A program made the translations under genes and the position numbers. From positions 1-34,862 of the forward strand of contig CAYXLR010000020.1 of the NCBI GenBank assembly GCA_964466035.1: 34,862 nucleotides of DNA. The letters run 5' to 3'. This stretch comes from JANQEA01 sp964466035 (GTDB taxonomy: Bacteria > Bipolaricaulota > Bipolaricaulia > UBA7950 > UBA9294). The notes under the pieces are model-generated. The model worked only from the letters and a program-made list of their open reading frames with translations, was not told where the DNA came from and did no database searches. Below are positions 30,314 through 34,862 of the stretch, one piece after another. Position 1 is the stretch's first letter; every line of letters starts with the position of its first letter.

Positions 30314-31476
30314 GCGACTGGAGGACGCAGGTCAGCGAGGCGATCGATCGGATGGAGGAGCGGCTGCGTGACGTCGGGAAGGACATCTTCGATCATCCGG
30401 AGGTCAAGTTCGAAGAGGTCCGCGCGTCGAAGCGGCTCGCGGACGAGCTGGAGGAGGCCGGGTTCGAGGTCGAGCACGGCGTCGCCGGGATAGAGACGGC
30501 GATCCGCGCCGTCCACCCGGCGATCAATGAGGGCCCGACGGTGGCGATCCTCGGCGAGTACGACGCGCTGCCCGAGATCGGCCACGCGTGCGGCCACAAC
30601 CTGATCGCCGCCGGCGGGCTGGGGGCGGCGTTGGCGGTCGGATCGATCAAGACCGAGCTGCCGGGCAAGCTGCTGTTCCTCGGGACGCCGGCCGAGGAGG
30701 GAGGCGGCGGGAAGGTGATGATGATCGACGCCGGCCTGTTCGAGGGGGTCGATGCGGCGATCATGTTCCACCCGTCGGCGAACACGACCATCGGCCGGGG
30801 GAGCCTCGCCATCACCGAGGTGAAGATCGAGTTCCACGGGAAGCCGTCGCACGCGTCGGGGAGCCCGGAGAAGGGGATCAACGCGCTCGACGCGGTCATC
30901 CAGACGTTCAACGGGATCAACGCGATGCGGCAGCACATCAAGGACGGTGCCCGGATTCACGGGATCATCGCCAACGGCGGCGCCAAGCCGAACATCGTGC
31001 CCGAGTACGCCTCGGCCGAGTTCTACGTCCGCGCGCCGGAGAACGACTACCGCGACGAGTTGCTCGAGAAGCTGAGGAAGTGCGCTGAGGGCGCCGCGCT
31101 GGCGACCGGGGCGAGGCTCGAGTTCGGACGCGTCGGCCACGAGTACCGGGCGATGAAGCCGAACAAGCTCCTCGGCGAGCGGTTCCTGAAGCACCTCGAG
31201 GCGTGCGGAATTCCGTACAACCCGCCGAAGGACAAGTCGATGGGATCGACCGACATGGGCGACGTCAGCCAGGCCGTCCCCGGGATCCATCCGTACGTAC
31301 AGATCTGCGAGGACGACGTCGCCGGGCACTCGCGCGAGTTCGCCGCGGCGTCCGACTCCGAACGGGGCTACACCGCGATGCTCGCCGCGGCGAAGGCGAT
31401 GGCGATGACCGCGGTCGACGTCCTGACGGAGGACGGCTTCGTCGAGCGGGCGTGGGAGGAGTTCAACGCCACCTGA
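30310..31476 (+). CDS. M20-family amidohydrolase (aminoacylase / AbgB-like)
   Basis: This 388-residue metallopeptidase-fold enzyme should hydrolyse an N-acyl amino acid or aminobenzoyl-glutamate-like amide. Metal ligands and catalytic residues are visible as GEYDALPEIGHACGHN (83-97; D85, H92, H96) and GTPAEEGGGGK (126-136, E129/E130). The dimerisation domain begins with EFHGKPSHASGSPEKGINALDAV. The closing SMGSTDMGDVSQAVPGIH and GHSREFA blocks match the M20D/ACY1L2 group. Substrate unknown. Coupled to the racemase by ATGA, so product amino acids may be racemised by it. A 136-bp gap follows with only a short hairpin. Confidence 0.9.
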   Translation: MSDWRTQVSEAIDRMEERLRDVGKDIFDHPEVKFEEVRASKRLADELEEAGFEVEHGVAGIETAIRAVHPAINEGPTVAILGEYDALPEIGHACGHNLIAAGGLGAALAVGSIKTELPGKLLFLGTPAEEGGGGKVMMIDAGLFEGVDAAIMFHPSANTTIGRGSLAITEVKIEFHGKPSHASGSPEKGINALDAVIQTFNGINAMRQHIKDGARIHGIIANGGAKPNIVPEYASAEFYVRAPENDYRDELLEKLRKCAEGAALATGARLEFGRVGHEYRAMKPNKLLGERFLKHLEACGIPYNPPKDKSMGSTDMGDVSQAVPGIHPYVQICEDDVAGHSREFAAASDSERGYTAMLAAAKAMAMTAVDVLTEDGFVERAWEEFNAT

Positions 31477-31537
31477 GTCTGTCTGGGCGGCCGGTTCCTC
31501 AATGGCTTCAGGCGGCACCGGGCATGGCGGCTGCCGG

Positions 31538-31557
31538 GACGGCGTAGCAAAGCCGTC
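31538..31557. other. Short hairpin in the gap between the M20 gene and yidD
   Basis: GACGGC (31538-31543) and GCCGTC (31552-31557) pair around an 8-nt loop. It lies between the convergent ends of the amidohydrolase and yidD. There is no T-run, so its role as a transcription end is uncertain. Confidence 0.3.
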
Positions 31558-31612
31558 TGCGGGATGATTTCAGCGTCCACGCTCCTCGGCGAGACCGAAT
31601 CGCTGAGACAGG

Positions 31613-31825
31613 CTACGGTACCGGATCGTACCCCCCTCGATGAAGCGGGTGGCACTTCAGGATCCGTCGGACGGCGAGCCACGAGCCGCGGAGGACGCCG
31701 TGCTTGCGGATGGCGAGGATCGCGTACTCCGAACAGGTCGGGACGAACCGACACCGCTGCGGAAGCCACGGGGAGACACACCGCTGGTAGAAGCGAATCG
31801 GCGCGACCGCAAGCCTGCGAAGCAT
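31613..31825 (-). CDS. yidD: Membrane protein insertion efficiency factor YidD
   Basis: This 70-residue protein of the YidD family helps YidC insert inner-membrane proteins. The conserved core FYQRCVSPWLPQRCRFVPTCSEYA fills residues 12-35, and the typical ending KCHPLHRGGYDPVP is intact. It is usually found in the rpmH-rnpA-yidD-yidC cluster next to the origin; here it stands alone, divergent from hsp20. The ATG at 31825 has no SD. A TAGAAT box lies 6 bp upstream with TTGTCA 17 bp further, so it is a good leaderless candidate. Confidence 0.95.
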   Translation of the reverse strand: MLRRLAVAPIRFYQRCVSPWLPQRCRFVPTCSEYAILAIRKHGVLRGSWLAVRRILKCHPLHRGGYDPVP

Positions 31826-31831
31826 GCTTCG

Positions 31832-31860
31832 ATTCTACCGGTTCGACGCCCCCTTGACAA
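31832..31860 (-). promoter_or_regulatory. Promoter of yidD, sharing its -35 with the hsp20 promoter
   Basis: Minus strand TTGTCA (31860-31855), 17 bp, TAGAAT (31837-31832), 6 bp before the ATG. Each hexamer differs from consensus by one base. The -35 is the complement of TGACAA and so overlaps the hsp20 TTGACA by 5 bp. Confidence 0.65.
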
Positions 31861-31882
31861 CTGGCAGTCAATATGCTAGACT
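31854..31882 (+). promoter_or_regulatory. Promoter of hsp20
   Basis: TTGACA (31854-31859), 17 bp, TAGACT (31877-31882). Flanked by CCC as in the promoter at 14731. Transcription should start near 31889, inside the operator region described next. Confidence 0.75.
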
Positions 31883-31914
31883 GCTAATTAGCAATCTCAT
31901 GGTGAGACTGCCAG
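31861..31914 (+). promoter_or_regulatory. Two abutting CIRCE-like elements (candidate HrcA operators) at hsp20
   Basis: Element 1 is CTGGCAGTC-N9-GACTGCTAA (31861-31887) and element 2 is TTAGCAATC-N9-GACTGCCAG (31888-31914). Each matches 14 of 18 positions of the CIRCE consensus TTAGCACTC-N9-GAGTGCTAA with the exact 9-bp spacing. They touch head to tail, meeting in the perfect palindrome TGCTAATTAGCA (31882-31893), and the outermost arms are perfect inverted repeats of each other. Element 1 covers the spacer and -10; element 2 lies in the leader. HrcA is not encoded here, so the regulator is inferred. Confidence 0.65.
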
Positions 31915-31940
31915 GAATAATCCAGAAGGAGGGATTCGAG

Positions 31941-32393
31941 ATGATCAAGAGACTTCCCGCCGTAGGGCGCAAACCCTTCCTCCTCGAGAGCAATCTCTCG
32001 CGCCTCGTCGATGAGTTCTTCCACGACTTCGATCGCGTCGGGTTCGATCTCGCGCCGAGCTTCGGGCGAACCGACGTGTACGAGAAGGAGAAGAACTTGG
32101 TCTTCGAGACCGAACTCCCCGGCGTGAAGAAGGAGGAGCTCTCCATCAAGGTGGAGGACGACCAACTGACGATCGCCGGCGAGCTGAAGCGAAACGAGGA
32201 GATCGACCGGGAGAACTACTTCCGGATCGGTCGCCGGTACGGACGCTTTCAGCGGTGCTTCCCGCTCCCTTCCGACTTGATCGAGAAGGACCGGATCAAG
32301 GCCCGGTTCGAGGACGGGATCCTCATCGTCACCGCGCCGATGAAGGAGTCGATCAAGGAGAAGGAGAAGCCGATCGAGATCGCGGTCGAGTAG
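31941..32393 (+). CDS. Small heat shock protein, Hsp20/alpha-crystallin family
   Basis: This 150-residue ATP-independent chaperone holds unfolding proteins in the cytoplasm. The alpha-crystallin domain runs from about residue 43 (RTDVYEKEKNLVFETELPG) through the conserved ARFEDGILIVTAP near 125-137, and the C-terminal I-x-I oligomerisation motif is IEI in KPIEIAVE. The start is ATG at 31941 with AAGGAGGG (31926-31933) 7 nt upstream; the frame stays open further upstream but crosses the promoter. Regulation by an HrcA-like repressor is suggested by the twin CIRCE-like operator. A strong terminator follows. Single-gene unit. Confidence 0.95.
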   Translation: MIKRLPAVGRKPFLLESNLSRLVDEFFHDFDRVGFDLAPSFGRTDVYEKEKNLVFETELPGVKKEELSIKVEDDQLTIAGELKRNEEIDRENYFRIGRRYGRFQRCFPLPSDLIEKDRIKARFEDGILIVTAPMKESIKEKEKPIEIAVE

Positions 32394-32416
32394 AACGGAT
32401 CGTCGGCTTCGTGACG

Positions 32417-32449
32417 GGCCCCGGTGTGACCACCGGGGCCTGTGTTTTG
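32417..32449 (+). terminator. Rho-independent terminator of hsp20
   Basis: A 10-bp perfect stem GGCCCCGGTG/CACCGGGGCC (32417-32426 and 32431-32440) with loop TGAC is followed by TGTGTTTTG. It stops just at the end of the convergent nadE gene, for which the stem may also serve, though without a T-run on that strand. Confidence 0.85.
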
Positions 32450-34075
32450 CTAATCGCGGTACGCGTTCGTGATCGGCATCTTCCGCCCGATGCCGAACGC
32501 CTTCGGCGTCACCTTGATCCCGGGTGGAAGTTGGCGACGCTTGTACTCGCTCGCGTAGTAGCGAGGAAGGACACGATCGACGAGCTCCGGGTCGAATCCC
32601 GCTCCGACCAGCTGATCCCGCGACATGTTGGCCTCGATCACCTTCGCGAGGAGCGGATCGAGCTCGGCGTACGGCGGGAGATCGTCCTCGTCGCGGTGAT
32701 CCGTTCGGAGCTCGGCCGCGGGGGGGCGCTCCAGGACGCGCTTCGGGATCCGATCGCCGAGCGACGCCGCGAGCCGGTAGACGTCGGTCTTGTACAGATC
32801 GGCGATCGGCGCGAGGGCGCCGGTCGTGTCGCCGTACAGCGTGTTGTACCCCACGGCGATCTCCGACTTGTTCCCGGCGCAGAGGACGAGGGCGTTTCGC
32901 TGGTTGGCGAGGGCCATCCAGATCGTCGCGCGGACGCGCGGTTGGAGGTTCTCGTCGACGAGGCCGGTCGGCCTCTCCGGGAGCGCGTCGCGGAGCGCTT
33001 GGTGGATGTCGGCCACCGGGATCTCCAGCAGCTCGATCGAGAGGGAGCGAGCGATCGCGCGCGCGTCCTCCCTGCTTCCCTCCGACGAGAACTCGCTCGG
33101 AAGATAGACGGCCGTGACCCGCTTCGGCCCGAGCGCCTCGGCGGCGAGGGTCGCGACGAGGGCGGAGTCGATCCCGCCGGAGAGGCCGACGACGACGGAC
33201 GAGAAGCCGTTCTTCGAAACGTAGTCGCGGATTCCGAGGACGAGGGCCGAGCGCAGTTCGCCGAGATCGTTCGGTTCCTCCGGCACGGCCCGGGGCGGCT
33301 CGGAGAGATCGACGACGTACAGACCCTCGGTGAACGCCGGGGCCTGAAACACGAGCCGACCGTCCGCGTCGACGACGAAGCTGGCCCCGTCGAAGACGAC
33401 GTCGTCCTGCCCGCCGACGAGGTTGACGTAGACGATGCCGACGCCGTTTTCCACCGCCCGCTGTCGAACCAGGCGGTGCCGGATCGCCTGCTTGCCGACG
33501 TAGAACGGCGACGCCGAGAGGTTGATGACCCAATCCGCCCCGAGGCTCGCCTGGAGCTCCGTCGGCCCGCCGTCGACCCACAGGTCCTCGCAGACGTTGA
33601 TGCCGATCGTCCGCCCGCGAAATCCGAACACCTCGGTCCCGAGGCCCGGCGAGAAGTGGCGCTTTTCGTCGTAGACGTCGTAGCAGGGAAGATGGATCTT
33701 CGACGCCCGCCCGAGGACCCGGCCGTCCTCGATCAGCACGGCGGTGTTGAACCGCTCGGTCTCCCCGACGTCCGCCAGGGACGAGAGATCGTACCGGTTG
33801 ACCGCCTCGCGCCTCGGTCGGGCGTCGATCGAGCCGAGCGCGACGCCGATCCCTTCCGAGGCGGCGCGGATCGCCTCGACCGCCTCTTCGCACGACTCGA
33901 CGTATCCGGGCCGCCACATCGAATCGAGCGGCGAGTAGCCGCAGACGGCCAGCTCGGGGAAGACGACGAGGTCGCAACCCCGATCGCGTGCCTCGTCCAC
34001 GCGGGCGAGGATCCGATCCCGATTCCGGTCGATCGCGCCCACGTGGGTGTTGATCTGCCCGATTCCGACGCGCAT
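32450..34075 (-). CDS. nadE: NAD synthetase, glutamine-dependent, with nitrilase-type amidase domain
   Basis: This 541-residue enzyme makes NAD from deamido-NAD, ATP and glutamine, the last step of NAD synthesis. The N-terminal glutaminase of the carbon-nitrogen hydrolase fold has the triad E41 (VVFPELAVCGY), K127 (SKIHLPCYD) and C162 (INVCEDLW). The C-terminal synthetase domain carries the ATP pyrophosphatase P-loop SGGIDS at 299-304, then GNKSEIAVGYNTLYGD. The ATG at 34075 lacks an SD; a TATAAT box is 6 bp upstream, so the message is probably leaderless. The open frame continuing upstream crosses this promoter and antisense-reads the next gene. 32 bp separate it from the rluB-type gene. Confidence 0.96.
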   Translation of the reverse strand: MRVGIGQINTHVGAIDRNRDRILARVDEARDRGCDLVVFPELAVCGYSPLDSMWRPGYVESCEEAVEAIRAASEGIGVALGSIDARPRREAVNRYDLSSLADVGETERFNTAVLIEDGRVLGRASKIHLPCYDVYDEKRHFSPGLGTEVFGFRGRTIGINVCEDLWVDGGPTELQASLGADWVINLSASPFYVGKQAIRHRLVRQRAVENGVGIVYVNLVGGQDDVVFDGASFVVDADGRLVFQAPAFTEGLYVVDLSEPPRAVPEEPNDLGELRSALVLGIRDYVSKNGFSSVVVGLSGGIDSALVATLAAEALGPKRVTAVYLPSEFSSEGSREDARAIARSLSIELLEIPVADIHQALRDALPERPTGLVDENLQPRVRATIWMALANQRNALVLCAGNKSEIAVGYNTLYGDTTGALAPIADLYKTDVYRLAASLGDRIPKRVLERPPAAELRTDHRDEDDLPPYAELDPLLAKVIEANMSRDQLVGAGFDPELVDRVLPRYYASEYKRRQLPPGIKVTPKAFGIGRKMPITNAYRD

Positions 34076-34081
34076 GGGCGG

Positions 34082-34111
34082 ATTATAGGAGCGGCTTCTT
34101 CGCCGATTCAA
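34082..34111 (-). promoter_or_regulatory. Promoter of nadE (leaderless arrangement)
   Basis: Minus strand TTGAAT (34111-34106), 18 bp, perfect TATAAT (34087-34082), then 6 bp to the ATG. The -35 overlaps the stop codon of the upstream gene. Confidence 0.65.
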
Positions 34112-34862
34112 TCGGTCTCCGGGCCGGCGCGCTCGCGGGGAATCGACCGGCGAAGCCGCTGCTCGTCGGCCTCGGGAAGCCGTTCGATGGACCCCGGTGC
34201 GAGCCGGCCGAGTTCGATCGGGCCGATCTGCACCCGCACCAGCCGGACGACGGCGAGGTCGAAATGGGAGAACAGCCGCTTGATCTCGCGCTTCTTTCCC
34301 TCGGTCAGCACGAGCCGCACGTAAGGCGGTCGCCCCTCGACCCGACCGGAGAGGATCCGGAGCGCCTCGCCCCGATCGGTGATCCCGTCCTGCATCTCGG
34401 AAAGGATCCGATCCATCGCCGGCTTGCGCGGCAGCCGGTCGACCGAGACGCGATAGACCTTCTCGACCTGGTAGCGCGGATGGCTCAGACGGTGAACGAG
34501 GTCCCCGTCGTTGGTCAGGAGGATCAGCCCCTCGGCGTCCTGATCGAGCCGCCCGGCCCAGTTGTAGCCGATGAACCCATCGGCGCGGAGGATCCGCCCG
34601 ACCGTGTTTCCGTAGTGGGGGTCGTCGTGGCTGCACAGGACCCCGGCCGGTTTGTGATATCGATAGACGCGGCGCTCCGGCGGCTCGAGCGACAGGGAAT
34701 GCCCGCGGAGGCTCAACCGTCCGATCGACCCCGCCGTGAGGGCGAGGAACGGATCGCGAACGGGCTCACCGTCGAGCGAGACCTCGCCGGCTTCGATCAG
34801 CTCCTGCGCCTTCCGCCGCGAGACGCCGCCCTGCCGCTGGACCCACTGGAGCAGCTTCGCCT
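34108..34862 (-). CDS. RsuA/RluB-family 23S or 16S rRNA pseudouridine synthase, 5' end outside the window
   Basis: The frame is open to the right edge, giving about 250 residues of a pseudouridine synthase. At the edge an S4 RNA-binding domain is readable (LLQWVQRQGGVSRRKAQELI, then GEVSLDGEPVRDP). The catalytic domain follows: YHKPAGVLCS, the active-site aspartate in YNWAGRLDQDAEGLILLTNDGDL, and LTEGKKREIKRLF, a family hallmark. RluB modifies 23S rRNA and RsuA 16S rRNA; RluB-type is likelier from the long S4-containing form, but I cannot separate them here. The TTG at 34716 is not the start, since the S4 domain extends beyond it. Confidence 0.9.
   Translation of the reverse strand, partial: AKLLQWVQRQGGVSRRKAQELIEAGEVSLDGEPVRDPFLALTAGSIGRLSLRGHSLSLEPPERRVYRYHKPAGVLCSHDDPHYGNTVGRILRADGFIGYNWAGRLDQDAEGLILLTNDGDLVHRLSHPRYQVEKVYRVSVDRLPRKPAMDRILSEMQDGITDRGEALRILSGRVEGRPPYVRLVLTEGKKREIKRLFSHFDLAVVRLVRVQIGPIELGRLAPGSIERLPEADEQRLRRSIPRERAGPETD

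Noticed and set aside
31824..31940. N-terminal extension of the hsp20 frame
   Set aside because: It spans the promoter and operator; the ATG at 31941 has a strong SD and gives a normal-length Hsp20.
32255..34324. 689-codon plus-strand frame opposite nadE
   Set aside because: Antisense shadow of nadE with low-complexity charged sequence; it also runs through the hsp20 terminator.
1..34862. CRISPR array, tRNA or rRNA genes, integrase or transposase genes
   Set aside because: No regular direct-repeat/spacer pattern, no T-loop GGTTCRANYCC-type tRNA segment, no rRNA-like stretch and no recombinase motif were seen when reading both strands.

Overview
The window is a gene-dense stretch of high-GC bacterial chromosome (roughly two thirds G+C by eye). 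Genes are packed head to tail, many with 4-bp ATGA/GTGA overlaps. No gap between genes exceeds about 250 bp, and I see no rRNA, tRNA, CRISPR array, prophage or intact insertion sequence. A secreted protein with a beta-barrel-like sequence suggests a diderm cell. Together with an NfnAB-type flavin oxidoreductase, ATP-dependent PEP carboxykinase, a TalC-type transaldolase and a split transketolase, this suggests a deep-branching, probably anaerobic lineage. My low-confidence guess is a Bipolaricaulota/Acetothermia-like organism; the window holds no 16S gene to settle it.

Layout. 1-1118: end of a NitT/TauT-type ABC transporter (ATPase, permease). 1150-1974: NAD kinase. 2071-4529: pdxS-pdxT (PLP synthase) followed at once by gap. 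4474-12169: a long plus-strand housekeeping run of comF, metallo-beta-lactamase hydrolase, dnaG, rpoD (sigma-A), miaA, bifunctional nnr and tatD. 12308-13951: pckA, converging on a membrane protein of unknown function (14001-14543). 14734-16456: a strongly promoted operon of a 57-aa ORF, a YhbD/DUF4004-like MerR-type HTH protein and a bactofilin-like repeat protein, then an MFS exporter. 17837-19222: lpdA, divergent from nfo-talC-tktC. 21786-24017: THEP1 NTPase divergent from an unknown gene plus dinB. 24115-28238: barrel-like protein, a NUDIX hydrolase and nfnA-nfnB. 28415-31476: D-cysteine desulfhydrase-type enzyme divergent from an amino-acid racemase and an M20 amidohydrolase. 31613-32393: yidD divergent from hsp20. 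32450-34862: nadE and the end of a pseudouridine synthase gene (rluB/rsuA type).

Three regulatory patterns stand out. First, the hsp20 promoter carries two abutting 27-bp CIRCE-like elements (31861-31914), each with the exact N9 spacing. Second, several genes (nadK, nadE, yidD, THEP1, the 22396 gene, probably nfo and the NUDIX gene) have a recognisable -10 only 6-11 nt before the start codon and no Shine-Dalgarno, suggesting leaderless transcripts from ordinary sigma-A promoters. Third, a dyad AACA-N6-TGTT occurs inside the promoter of the YhbD/bactofilin operon and again just before yhbD, suggesting autoregulation. NAD(P) metabolism recurs in the window (nadK, nadE, the NAD(P)HX repair enzyme, NfnAB), but these genes are dispersed, not one operon.
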